A stretch of 64,000 bases of DNA, from NCBI RefSeq assembly GCF_002209535.1, contig NZ_NJIG01000022.1, positions 17,719-81,718 on the forward strand, in the 5' to 3' direction. A program made the translations under genes and the position numbers. The DNA is from Achromobacter marplatensis (GTDB lineage: Bacteria > Pseudomonadota > Gammaproteobacteria > Burkholderiales > Burkholderiaceae_B). Below the pieces are notes generated by a model, which ran no database searches, was not told where the DNA came from, and was given only the letters and a program-made list of their open reading frames with translations. Positions 23,501 through 31,916 of this stretch are shown piece after piece. Each line of letters opens with the position of its first letter. Position 1 is the first letter of the stretch.

Positions 23501-24580
23501 GTCATGCAAGTGCTGCGCGGCGCGGGCCTGTCGGCCCACTCGCACGTCATCGGCGGCCTGAACGGCGCCGACGAAGTGGAGTTCTACCGCGATGGCAAGA
23601 AGGTCTGGGGCCAGCCGCGCGCCGAACTGGGCCGCGCCTGGAGCGAAGTGTCCTATCGCATCATGGCGCGCCGCGACAACCCCGCGTGCGCCCAGGCTGA
23701 ACTGGACGTCTGGAACGACACGACCGACCCGGGCATGAGCCCGGATGTGTCCTTCGACCCGCAAGAGAACATCGCCGCGCCGTTCATCAACACCGGCCGC
23801 CGTCCGCGCGTGGCCATCCTGCGCGAGCAGGGCTGCAACAGCCAGGTCGAAATGGCCTGGGCGTTTGACACCTCGGGCTTCGAAGCCATCGACGTCCACA
23901 TGACCGACCTGCTGGCCGGCCGCGTGGACCTGGCGCAGATGCAGGGCCTGGTGGCGGTGGGCGGTTTCAGCTACGGCGACGTGCTGGGCGCTGGCGAAGG
24001 CTGGGCGCGCACCATCCGCTTCAACAGCAAGCTGTCGGACCAGTTCGCCGCGTATTTCGCGCGTCCGGACACCTTCGCGCTGGGTGTGTGCAACGGCTGC
24101 CAGATGATGGCCGCGTTGGCGCCGATGATCCCGGGCGCCGAGCACTGGCCGCGCTTTACGCGCAACCAGTCGGAAAAGTACGAAGCCCGCCTGTCGATGG
24201 TGGAACTGGCCAAGTCGCCGTCCATCTTCTTCAACGGTATGGAAGGCGCCCGCATCCCGGTCGCCGTGGCGCACGGCGAAGGTTTTGCCGACTTCTCGCA
24301 GCAGGGCGACGCCAACCGTGTGCTGACCGCCGCACGCTACATCGACAACCGTGGGCAAGCCACCGAAGCCTACCCGTTCAACCCGAACGGCAGCCCGGGC
24401 GGCCTGACTTCCGTCACCACGGCCGATGGCCGCTTCACGGTCATGATGCCGCACCCGGAACGCGTGACGCGCAACGTCATGATGTCGTGGGCGCCGGAAA
24501 AGTGGGGCAATGCGGACCAGGGCGGCACGTACAGCCCGTGGATGCGCATCTTCCGCAACGCGCGCGTCTGGCTGAAGTAA
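20531..24580 (+). CDS. purL: Phosphoribosylformylglycinamidine synthase (single-chain)
   Basis: A 1349-residue cytoplasmic enzyme of purine synthesis that converts FGAR, glutamine and ATP to FGAM. The N-terminal PurS-like and linker part is followed by two ATP-binding halves: the first contains [34 protein letters not shown] (split here between 21460 and 21560), the second has [16 protein letters not shown] and the [11 protein letters not shown] loop. The C-terminal glutaminase (from ~1090) has the nucleophile Cys in [11 protein letters not shown] and the MMPHPERV His-Glu pair. I start at GTG 20531 ([20 protein letters not shown]), the conserved beginning, not the upstream TTG. A strong terminator follows. 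Confidence 0.97.
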   Translation: [1349 protein letters not shown]

Positions 24581-24624
24581 GGCCGGACAAGCAACGCCAG
24601 GCCCGCACCTCGGGCACAGGAACA

Positions 24625-24651
24625 AAACGGGCCCAGCGGCCCGTTTTTTTT
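24625..24651 (+). terminator. Terminator of purL
   Basis: AAACGGGCC and GGCCCGTTT form a perfect 9-bp stem around CAGC, followed by TTTTT. It lies 45 bp after the purL stop. Confidence 0.93.
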
Positions 24652-24704
24652 CGTCCAGGGCAGGACGCAGAAGCGGTGTTTTGCATGTAACCCAATGAGA
24701 TATT

Positions 24705-24731
24705 TAACTTTTCATTGCATTAGGCCGTTAA
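24705..24731 (+). promoter_or_regulatory. Sigma-28 (FliA) promoter of the chemoreceptor gene
   Basis: TAAC (24705-24708), a spacer of exactly 15 bases and GCCGTTAA (24724-24731) match the FliA consensus TAAA-N15-GCCGATAA at 10 of 12 positions. It lies 36 bp before the chemoreceptor start, placing that gene in the flagellar class of transcripts. Confidence 0.75.
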
Positions 24732-24766
24732 CCGGATGAGCGTTACGCAACCCGGAGTGGCCTTTC

Positions 24767-26395
24767 ATGTTCAAGAATTTAAGTATCCGCGCAATCCTGA
24801 CGTCCGCCTTGGGCGTCTTTTTTGCGCTTTTCCTGGTAACCGGCGCAGCCGTGTACCAGCAATTGACGTCCAACCGCACTTCGATTGAATTGCTACTGGA
24901 CACCAACCTGGTCCGTGCCAACGCCGTGGACGGCGCAGGCGCTGAATTGCTGCGTGCGCGCCTGGTCCTGTTGGCGGCGCAGAGCGCGCTGCTGGAAGGC
25001 AAAAGCATCGACACGCTGGCCAGCATGCAGCGGCTGGACGGCTATACCAAGAAGGCGTCCGACCTGATCGACAGCGCCCGCAAGCAGCCTGAGACGTCCG
25101 CCGAGGGCAAGCCCTTGTTCGACGCGGCACTGGCCGCCTACGATGTCTATCAGCGCGACGCGATCGCGCCGATGGTGGCCGCCATCCGCGCCGGTAAACC
25201 GCAGGACGCCAGCCGGCTGAACCTGGAAAAGGTCACCCCGCTGGGCATCGCCTTCACGCAGGCTATCCAGAAGTACGTGGACTATGCGGACGATGTGGGC
25301 CAGCGCGTGGCGCGCGACACGTCTGCGCGCATCAACGGCGCGATCGTGCTGCTGGTCTGTCTGCTGGCCGTGGTGGCCGTGCTGGTGGTGAGCCTGTACG
25401 TGATCTTCGCGCGGTCGGTGTTCCGTCCGCTGCACGACGCCGGCCGCCTGTTCGACCGCATCGCCAGCGGCGACCTCAGTAACCGCATCGAGCAGCGCGG
25501 CGACAACGAGATCGGCGTGCTGTACGCCGCGGTCAAGCACATGCAGGACAGCCTGGCCCGCACCGTGTCCGCCGTGCGCTTGGGCGTGGAAGAGATCCAC
25601 ACCGGTTCGCGCGAGATCGCGGCCGGCAACATCGACCTGTCTTCCCGGACCGAGCAGCAGGCGGCCTCTCTGGAGGAAACCGCGGCCAGCATGGACGAAT
25701 TGTCGTCCACCGTGAAGAACAATGCCGACAGTTCGCGCAGCGCCTCGCAGTTGGCGACGGCGGCCTCCGAAGTGGCCACGCGCGGCGGCAAGGCCGTGGG
25801 CGACGTGGTGGGCACCATGCGCGGCATTGCCGACAGCTCCAAGCGCATCGCCGACATTGTCGGCGTGATCGACGGCATCGCCTTCCAGACCAACATCCTG
25901 GCGCTGAACGCGGCCGTGGAAGCGGCGCGTGCGGGCGAGCAGGGCAAGGGCTTTGCGGTGGTGGCCAGCGAAGTGCGCGCGCTGGCGCAACGCAGCGGCC
26001 AAGCGGCCAAGGAAATCAAGGGCTTGATCGACGAGTCGGTACAGAAGGTGTCGATCGGGTCGGACCAGGTGGAAGCCGCCGGCGCCACCATGCAAGAGAT
26101 CGTGGTGTCGGTGCGCCGCGTGACGGACATCATCAACGAGATCTCCAGCGCGTCCGAAGAGCAGTCGCAAGGCATCCAGCAGGTGAACCAGGCGGTGTCG
26201 CAGATGGATAGCGTGACGCAGCAGAACGCGGCGCTGGTCGAAGAAGCGGCGGCGTCCGCCGCGTCACTGGAAACCCAGGCGCAACGCCTGCGCGAAGCGG
26301 TCGCAGTGTTCAAGCTGCAAGCCGGCGGCCGAGTGATCGACGAGGAAGCGCCCGCGTTGGGCCGCGGGGCGGAGCCGGCGCTGCTGGGCGCCTGA
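24767..26395 (+). CDS. Methyl-accepting chemotaxis protein
   Basis: A 542-residue transmembrane chemoreceptor. Helix 1 spans ~10-32 (LTSALGVFFALFLVTGAAV), then a ~155-residue periplasmic four-helix-bundle-like sensor, helix 2 at ~189-213 (GAIVLLVCLLAVVAVLVVSLYVIF), a HAMP domain (~215-265, RPLHDAGRLFDRIASGDL) and the signalling domain with the conserved hairpin tip GIAFQTNILALNAAVEAARA and GEQGKGFAVVASEVRALAQR. Methylation helices flank it. Length and layout resemble E. coli Tsr/Tar. There is no C-terminal NWETF-type tail, so CheR/CheB tethering is not expected. GGAG lies nine bases before the ATG. The ligand is unknown. Confidence 0.95.
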   Translation: MFKNLSIRAILTSALGVFFALFLVTGAAVYQQLTSNRTSIELLLDTNLVRANAVDGAGAELLRARLVLLAAQSALLEGKSIDTLASMQRLDGYTKKASDLIDSARKQPETSAEGKPLFDAALAAYDVYQRDAIAPMVAAIRAGKPQDASRLNLEKVTPLGIAFTQAIQKYVDYADDVGQRVARDTSARINGAIVLLVCLLAVVAVLVVSLYVIFARSVFRPLHDAGRLFDRIASGDLSNRIEQRGDNEIGVLYAAVKHMQDSLARTVSAVRLGVEEIHTGSREIAAGNIDLSSRTEQQAASLEETAASMDELSSTVKNNADSSRSASQLATAASEVATRGGKAVGDVVGTMRGIADSSKRIADIVGVIDGIAFQTNILALNAAVEAARAGEQGKGFAVVASEVRALAQRSGQAAKEIKGLIDESVQKVSIGSDQVEAAGATMQEIVVSVRRVTDIINEISSASEEQSQGIQQVNQAVSQMDSVTQQNAALVEEAAASAASLETQAQRLREAVAVFKLQAGGRVIDEEAPALGRGAEPALLGA

Positions 26396-26460
26396 TGGAT
26401 GGGCGATGCCGCTGATGGCGCCGATGGCGTTGATGGCGGCCGCCCTGGCTCCAGCCCTGC

Positions 26461-26494
26461 AATGAGAAATGCCCCTTGCGGGGCATTTCTCATT
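26461..26494. terminator. Hairpin between convergent chemoreceptor and Bug genes
   Basis: AATGAGAAATGCCCC and GGGGCATTTCTCATT form a perfect 15-bp stem with a TTGC loop, placed between two convergent genes. There is no long T-run, but A/T-rich bases end both arms, so it can act in both directions. Confidence 0.8.
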
Positions 26495-26512
26495 AGCGCG
26501 GTACCGAGACGA

Positions 26513-27502
26513 TTATTGATCCAGCTGGATCTTGGCGTCGGCCGCCACGTTCTTCCACTTCTTCACGTCGCTGGCGATGACCTGTTGGAATTCATCCGAC
26601 GTGCCGGCCACGACCGTGCCGCCCAGGCTGGCCATCTTGGCCTTCACTTCCGGCGTGTTCAGCGCCTTCACCGAAGCGTCGTGCAGCTTCTTCTTCACGT
26701 CTTCCGGCAGGCCCTTGGGCGCCAGCAGGCCGTTCCAGGCATTGGCTTCATAACGCGGCAGACCGGCTTCCTTGAAGGTCGGCGTGTCAGGCAGTTCCGG
26801 CGAACGCGTATCGGCGGCGATGGCGATCGGACGGATCTGGCCGCCCTTGATGTAGGGCAGCGATGCCGGCACCGGTTCCCAGATCATCGAGACCTGGCCG
26901 CTGATCACGTCGGTGAACGCCGGGCCTGCGCCGCGGTAGGCGATGTGCATGAGCTTGGCGCCCGTCATCGACTTCATCAGCTCCATGGCGAGGTTGCCCA
27001 GGCCGCCCGCGCCCGACGAGGCGTAGGTGTAGCGGTCCGGATTCGCCTTGGAGGTGGCGATCAGCGCGTTCAAGTCGGCCGCCGGGAAGTCCTTCGTCAC
27101 GCTCAGCACGCCCGGCACGGTCACCAGTTGCGTGATCGCGGTGAAGTCCTGCACGGCGTCATAGGTCAGCGACTTGTACACGGCGGGGTTGGTGCCGTGG
27201 GTGCTGGATGAGGCCAGCAGCAAGATGTAGCCGTCGGGGGCGGCATCGGCGACGTAGCGCGTGCCGATCGAGCCGCCGGCACCCGCCTTGTTTTCCACGA
27301 CCACGGTGGCGCCCAGTTCGGTGCCCAGTTGCGCGGCGAAAACGCGGCCGATGATGTCGGCGGTGCCGCCGGGGGCGAACGGCACGATCAGGCGCAGGGG
27401 CTTGGAGGGGTAGTCGGTGGCCTGTTGCGCCGAAGCGGCGCCGGCGGCCAGCGTGGCGCCGGTCAGCAGCGCCAGGGCGATGGTGGATTTCTTGAAGTTC
27501 AT
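26513..27502 (-). CDS. Bug/TctC-type tripartite tricarboxylate solute-binding protein
   Basis: A 329-residue periplasmic protein of the Bug family, hugely expanded in Alcaligenaceae. The signal peptide ends at about residue 25 (AGAASAQQATDYPSKPLRLI). Family marks are the opening PLRLIVPFAPGGTADIIGR, ENKAGAGGSIGTRYVADAAPDGYILLL, HIAYRGAGPAFTDVISGQVSM and LPDTPTFKEAG. No tctA/tctB membrane genes are present, so it is an orphan receptor, as most Bug proteins are. It lies 19 bp downstream of a hydrolase gene on the same strand and probably shares its transcript and its carboxylate ligand. Confidence 0.93.
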   Translation of the reverse strand: MNFKKSTIALALLTGATLAAGAASAQQATDYPSKPLRLIVPFAPGGTADIIGRVFAAQLGTELGATVVVENKAGAGGSIGTRYVADAAPDGYILLLASSSTHGTNPAVYKSLTYDAVQDFTAITQLVTVPGVLSVTKDFPAADLNALIATSKANPDRYTYASSGAGGLGNLAMELMKSMTGAKLMHIAYRGAGPAFTDVISGQVSMIWEPVPASLPYIKGGQIRPIAIAADTRSPELPDTPTFKEAGLPRYEANAWNGLLAPKGLPEDVKKKLHDASVKALNTPEVKAKMASLGGTVVAGTSDEFQQVIASDVKKWKNVAADAKIQLDQ

Positions 27503-27521
27503 CTGTGTCTCCAGGCGAAGG

Positions 27522-28478
27522 TTAGTCGAGGCTGCGGTCGAGCCAATCGACGATCAATCCGGCTATCTGGTCGCTATTGCGGTCCAGCATGCAGAAATGG
27601 GAATTGCCGGCGATGCCGGCGGAAGGCAGGTCCAGCGTTTCGGCGCGGACGCCCGCAATACGCAGGGCCCGCCAATAGGCGTCCGTCTGGGCGCGGTAGC
27701 GCAACCAGGTCTCGTCCGCCTGAAAGTGATCGCCCCACACCAGCAAGTGCGGGGGCAACTGCCAGGGCACGGCGGCCGGGGTGCCGGTGGGTTCCAGCGC
27801 GACGACGGCGCGGATGGTGGCGGCGTATTCATGGGCCAGCAGCGTGGCGAAGCCGCCGCCCTGGCTATGGCCGAAGACGATGCAGGGGCCAGCCAGTTCC
27901 AGCAATTGCCGGTACGCGTCCAGCGCCATGTCGCCATGCGTCAGCCAACGCGGCACGAACTGCTTGGCGAAAGTGTCGAAGGAGTCGATGGGGAACTGCT
28001 GCGCCGGATAGGCGTGGCGCGGTTGCCCGGCGGGCGCATAGCCCGAAGCCGGGCCGATGCGGAACAGGCGCCAGGCTTCTTCCTTGGACCGGAAGATCGG
28101 CGCACTGTCGTAGACCTGCGGATACATCGCCCAGGACGCGCGGCCGCGTTCGGGCGCATCGGATACGAACACGTCGTAGCCCGCCTGCAGCAGGCGCCAC
28201 AGCCAGCCTTCGCGGCCGTCCGGCGTGCTCTCCCATTGCGCGCCCGTCATGCCGCCGCCGTGCCAAAGCAACACGGGGTAGGGATGCAGCGGCTTGGCCA
28301 GCCGGTATTCCTGCACGTAAAGCTGGCCGACGCTGTAGCCGCCGTTCATGTCGATCAAGCGGGCCGAGGCGTTGTCCACCACCTTTTTCTGCAGCATCGG
28401 CACGCCGCCGGCCACGGCTTCGACGCCGCCCAGAAAATGGCTGCGGATGGATTTGAGCAGGACAGGGGAGTCGGACAT
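27522..28478 (-). CDS. Alpha/beta hydrolase (esterase-like)
   Basis: A 318-residue hydrolase with the nucleophile motif GHSQGG near residue 203. An oxyanion-type LLWHGGGMTGAQW lies near 72, a YDVFVSDAPERGRAS segment near 105, the probable acid in LLVWGDHFQADE and the His in GNSHFCMLD near 295. There is no clear signal peptide. I chose the ATG ending at 28478 with GGAA eight bases upstream; the TTG at 28490 is less likely. It forms a two-gene unit with the Bug receptor downstream and is divergent from a LysR gene. The pair may import and hydrolyse an ester, but the substrate is unknown. Confidence 0.85.
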   Translation of the reverse strand: MSDSPVLLKSIRSHFLGGVEAVAGGVPMLQKKVVDNASARLIDMNGGYSVGQLYVQEYRLAKPLHPYPVLLWHGGGMTGAQWESTPDGREGWLWRLLQAGYDVFVSDAPERGRASWAMYPQVYDSAPIFRSKEEAWRLFRIGPASGYAPAGQPRHAYPAQQFPIDSFDTFAKQFVPRWLTHGDMALDAYRQLLELAGPCIVFGHSQGGGFATLLAHEYAATIRAVVALEPTGTPAAVPWQLPPHLLVWGDHFQADETWLRYRAQTDAYWRALRIAGVRAETLDLPSAGIAGNSHFCMLDRNSDQIAGLIVDWLDRSLD

Positions 28479-28587
28479 CGGCGTTTCCAAGGAATGGACG
28501 CCGCGATGTTAGTTGCCAGATGTATCTGGGTTGTGCAAAATGAGCATCCATTGTGCCGATTCGGCACAGATGTTGCCCCCACGCCGC

Positions 28588-28655
28588 GCGCACTTCGTGC
28601 GCTTGCTGCCCCCCGAGGGGGCGCTTTCCCCTTGGGGCGGCCCGGCGGGGAAAGG
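28588..28655. repeat. GC-rich multi-hairpin intergenic element
   Basis: Three nested or adjacent palindromes lie in series: GCGCAC-TTC-GTGCGC (28588-28602), CCCCCC-GA-GGGGG around 28609-28621, and CTTTCCCC paired with GGGGAAAG (about 28624-28654). It occupies the short divergent region before the LysR gene. Elements of this kind are repeated in Burkholderiales intergenic DNA; only one copy is in this window, so family membership is from memory. Confidence 0.45.
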
Positions 28656-28682
28656 GCCCACGAGCGCCGCACGGAGAGTCAT

Positions 28683-29600
28683 ATGGACACTAAATGGCTG
28701 GAAGACTTCGTCGCCTTATCGAAGTCGCGCAACATGTTCCAGGCGGCCGAGGCGCGCAGCGTGACGCATCCGGCGTTCGGGCGCCGCATCAAGGCGCTTG
28801 AGGAGTGGGCGGGCGTGCCGCTGGTTGAGCGCGGTCATCAGGCCACCACCCTCAACCCGGCGGGGCGCAGCATGCTGGCTGCGGCCATCGACGTGCTGGA
28901 CATCCTGCGCGACACGCGCCAGGCGCTGCAAAAGCCCGAGCAGGAGCGCAACCGCAAGATCACCATCGCCTCAGGCAAGACGCTGGCGCATTCCGTGCTG
29001 CCGGGCGTGATGGCCAGCGTGCAGCAGGGCATGCCGGCGTTCCAGCTGAAAGTCATCACCACCACGCTGAACTACGGGGTGGACATGCTGGCGGACGGCG
29101 AGGTGGATTTCCTGCTGTGCCATGCGCACGAGCCGCTCTACGCCAAGATCGACAACCCCGGCTACCGATGCCGGCGCGTCGGCGCCGACAAGCTGGTGGC
29201 CGTCAGCGCGCCCGTCAGCCCGGGCGGGCGGCACCCGCGCCACGCCGTGCCCAAGCTGGCCTCGGACCCCGCCGTGCCGTTCCTGGCATACGCAGACAGC
29301 ATGTCGCTGGGCCGCATCCTGCATGACCGCCTGCGCGGGCTTTGCGTGGTGCCGCTGCTGCAGACCATGTATGAATCCGATCTGGCCGATGCCTTGCACG
29401 CGATGGCGCGCCAGGGTTTTGGCCTGGCCTGGTTGCCGCATACGCTGATCGAAGCCGACCTGCGGGCCGGCACGCTGGTGCGCGCCGACAGCGCCCGCAA
29501 CGATATCCATATGGAGATCCGGCTGTACCAGTCGGTCGACAACGCCAAGCCGCTGGCCCGCCAGGTATGGAGCCGAATCGAAGCCTACGCGGCCAGATGA
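28683..29600 (+). CDS. LysR-family transcriptional regulator
   Basis: A 305-residue LysR-type regulator. The winged helix is at ~1-60 (WLEDFVALSKSRNMFQAAEA, then TAHP-like VTHPAFGRRIKALEEWAGVP). The effector domain begins at ~90 (RKITIASGKTLAHSVLPGV) and contains ARQGFGLAWLPHTLIEADL near 250. The ATG at 28683 has GGAGAG four bases upstream; the open frame extends much further upstream only because of GC bias. It is divergent from the hydrolase-Bug pair and is their likely regulator. Confidence 0.9.
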   Translation: MDTKWLEDFVALSKSRNMFQAAEARSVTHPAFGRRIKALEEWAGVPLVERGHQATTLNPAGRSMLAAAIDVLDILRDTRQALQKPEQERNRKITIASGKTLAHSVLPGVMASVQQGMPAFQLKVITTTLNYGVDMLADGEVDFLLCHAHEPLYAKIDNPGYRCRRVGADKLVAVSAPVSPGGRHPRHAVPKLASDPAVPFLAYADSMSLGRILHDRLRGLCVVPLLQTMYESDLADALHAMARQGFGLAWLPHTLIEADLRAGTLVRADSARNDIHMEIRLYQSVDNAKPLARQVWSRIEAYAAR

Positions 29601-29711
29601 CGACACCGTTTTGGCGCGTTGGGCGATCAAAGGGGGGCAAAAGATGCCGCCGGGCGCGCTCAGGCATAAAATAGAAAATTACCCTTTCCCGCACACACAG
29701 GATCCCGCGCC

Positions 29712-31184
29712 ATGAACGCACGTATCCCCGAAGACGCACTGCCGCCCACCTTGGACCCGAAGGCCCTCCAGGAATTTGTCGACGACAAATGGGATAACGA
29801 GATCATCCCCGCGCTGACCGACTACATCGCCGTGCCCGCCAAGAGCCCGGCGTTCGATGCCGACTGGGAGAAGAACGCGTTCATCGAGCGCGTGGTGCGC
29901 GATGCGGCGCAATGGGTCGAAGCGCAGAAAGTGTCTGGCCTGAAGCTGGAAGTGGTGCGCCTGCCGGGCCGCACGCCCGTCATCTTTTTCGACGCGCCCG
30001 CCACCCGCAGCGACAACGGCGACACCGTGCTGCTGTACGGCCACCTGGACAAGCAGCCGGAATTCTCGGGATGGCGCGCGGGCCTGGGCCCGTGGACGCC
30101 CAAGTACGAAGACGGCAAGCTGTATGGCCGCGGCGGCGCGGATGACGGCTACGCCGTGTACGCCTCGCTGACCGCCATCATGGCGCTGGACAAGCAGGGC
30201 ATTCCGCGCCCGCGCTGCGTGGGCATCGTCGAGACCTGTGAAGAATCCGGCAGCTATGACCTGCTGCCCTATGTGGACGCGCTGCGCGACCGCCTGGGCA
30301 ACGTGGCCCTGGTGGTGTGCCTGGATTCGGGCGCCGGCAACTACGACCAGCTGTGGATGACCACGTCGCTGCGCGGCATGGTGTCGGGCACGCTGGAAGT
30401 CCAGGTGCTGGACGAAGGCGTGCACTCGGGCGACTCCAGCGGCGTCGTGCCCTCGTCGTTCCGCATCCTGCGCCATCTGCTGGACCGCCTGGAAGACAGC
30501 GGCACCGGCCGCCTGCTGCCGCAAAGCCTGCACTGCGAGATCCCCGCCGAACGCATCGAACAGGTGTCCGCCACCGCGCGCATCCTGGGTGACGAAGTTT
30601 GGCGCCGTTTCCCCTGGAGCTGCGGCGCTGAAGGCGGCTTCGTGCTGCCGATGACGACCGAACCCGAACAGGCGCTCCTGAACCGCACCTGGCGTCCGAC
30701 CCTGTCGGTGACCGGCGCCGAAGGCCTGCCGCCGCTGTCCAGCGCCGGCAACGTGCTGCGCCCGCGCACCGCGTTCAAGCTGTCGCTACGCCTGCCGCCG
30801 CTGGTGGACGCCGTGGCCGCCTCGCAGGAAATCAAGGAATTGCTGGAAGCCGACGCGCCCTACAACGCCAAGGTCATCTTCAAGGCCAACGAGGGCGCCG
30901 CCACCGGCTGGAACGCCCCGGCGTCCGTGCCGTGGCTGACCCAGGCCCTGGACGCCGCGTCCCAGCAGTACTACGGCCAACCCTGCGGCTACATCGGCCA
31001 GGGCGGCACGATCCCGCTGATGAGCATCCTGCAAAAGGGCTTCCCCAAGGCCCAGTTCATGGTTTGCGGCGTGTTGGGCCCCAAGTCCAACGCCCACGGT
31101 CCCAATGAATTCCTGCACGTGCCCTACGGCAAGAAGCTGACCGCAGCCGTCGCCCAAACCATGGCGGCCATGCCGGCTGCCTGA
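29712..31184 (+). CDS. M20-family metallopeptidase
   Basis: A 490-residue zinc peptidase of family M20 (carnosinase/dipeptidase-like branch, also called CNDP). Metal ligands appear in order: the His of LLYGHLDKQPE near 103, the Asp of YGRGGADDGYA near 140, Glu-Glu in ETCEESGS near 176, Asp in VVCLDSGAGNYD near 205, and a late His in GPKSNAHGPNEFL near 465. The dimerisation lid (~225-400) has the usual insertion. No signal peptide is seen, so it acts in the cytoplasm on dipeptides or related amides. It is followed after a terminator by a DUF1415 gene. Confidence 0.9.
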   Translation: MNARIPEDALPPTLDPKALQEFVDDKWDNEIIPALTDYIAVPAKSPAFDADWEKNAFIERVVRDAAQWVEAQKVSGLKLEVVRLPGRTPVIFFDAPATRSDNGDTVLLYGHLDKQPEFSGWRAGLGPWTPKYEDGKLYGRGGADDGYAVYASLTAIMALDKQGIPRPRCVGIVETCEESGSYDLLPYVDALRDRLGNVALVVCLDSGAGNYDQLWMTTSLRGMVSGTLEVQVLDEGVHSGDSSGVVPSSFRILRHLLDRLEDSGTGRLLPQSLHCEIPAERIEQVSATARILGDEVWRRFPWSCGAEGGFVLPMTTEPEQALLNRTWRPTLSVTGAEGLPPLSSAGNVLRPRTAFKLSLRLPPLVDAVAASQEIKELLEADAPYNAKVIFKANEGAATGWNAPASVPWLTQALDAASQQYYGQPCGYIGQGGTIPLMSILQKGFPKAQFMVCGVLGPKSNAHGPNEFLHVPYGKKLTAAVAQTMAAMPAA

Positions 31185-31202
31185 CGCACCCGCACGCCCC
31201 AC

Positions 31203-31240
31203 AGAGCGCGGGCCGCCAGGCCTTGCGCTCTTTCTTTTTT
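31203..31240 (+). terminator. Terminator after the M20 peptidase gene
   Basis: AGAGCGC and GCGCTCT enclose a loop that can itself pair (GGCC/GGCC), followed by TTTCTTTTTT. It lies 18 bp after the stop and ends 15 bp before the next gene. Confidence 0.8.
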
Positions 31241-31254
31241 CAGGACTGACCCCG

Positions 31255-31812
31255 ATGATTTCCACTTCCGACGCCTACGCCAACGTGGTTGCCGAAACCC
31301 GCGATTGGCTGACCAAGGCCGTGATCGGCCTGAACCTCTGTCCGTTCGCCAAAGCGGTCCAGGTCAAGGACCAGATCCGCTTTGCCGTCAGCGACGCCAC
31401 CGACGCCGAGGGCGTCCTGACCGACCTGCAGGACGAACTGGCGCTGCTGGCCGAAACCGACCCCGAAAAGATCGACACCACCTTGCTGATCATCCCGGAC
31501 GCGCTGGACGACTTCCTGGATTTCAACGATTTCGAAGAACTGTCCGACCGCTTGCTCAAGCGCATGCGCCTGGTGGGCGAGCTGCAGGTGGCTACCTTCC
31601 ACCCGCTGTTCCAGTTTGCCGATACGCAGCCCGACGACATCGAGAACTACACGAACCGGTCGCCGTACCCCATCCTGCACCTCTTGCGCGAAGACAGCAT
31701 CGACCGCGCCGTGGAGTCCTTCCCGGACGCCGCCGAGATCTATGAAAAGAACATCGACACGATGAACAAGCTGGGCCTTGAAGGCTGGAAGAAGCTGATG
31801 ACCAAGGCCTGA
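31255..31812 (+). CDS. DUF1415 family protein
   Basis: A 185-residue cytoplasmic protein with the conserved opening of DUF1415: WLTKAVIGLNLCPFAKA near residue 20, including the invariant Cys-Pro-Phe. Other family stretches are TTLLIIPDALDDFLDFNDFE and QVATFHPLFQFADT..DIENYTNRSPYPILHLLRE. The family has no assigned biochemical role; the Cys plus the acidic FDDF-type stretch suggests a thiol or metal centre but this is not shown. It has its own start region after a terminator, so it is probably transcribed separately. Confidence 0.9.
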   Translation: MISTSDAYANVVAETRDWLTKAVIGLNLCPFAKAVQVKDQIRFAVSDATDAEGVLTDLQDELALLAETDPEKIDTTLLIIPDALDDFLDFNDFEELSDRLLKRMRLVGELQVATFHPLFQFADTQPDDIENYTNRSPYPILHLLREDSIDRAVESFPDAAEIYEKNIDTMNKLGLEGWKKLMTKA

Positions 31813-31916
31813 CGGCGGGGCTTGACCGCTGTTGGGGGGAGGCCCTCACGGGATATCCCTAAATGGCGGACGAATCAGATTGCATACAACATACCGTTTC
31901 CTTGCTGGAGACCCGT

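Noticed and set aside
20537..24625. A 1362-codon open frame antisense to purL
   Set aside because: It is the GC-bias shadow of purL; composition is Arg/Gly/His/Ala-rich with no family pattern, while purL motifs are complete on the plus strand.
26396..26445. GATGGC-rich short repeats after the chemoreceptor
   Set aside because: Irregular low-complexity tail after the stop codon, no fixed unit, probably without function.
28561..28680. CRISPR-like or coding origin for the GC-rich stretch before the LysR gene
   Set aside because: The palindromes are of different sequence and not regularly spaced; better described as an intergenic hairpin element.
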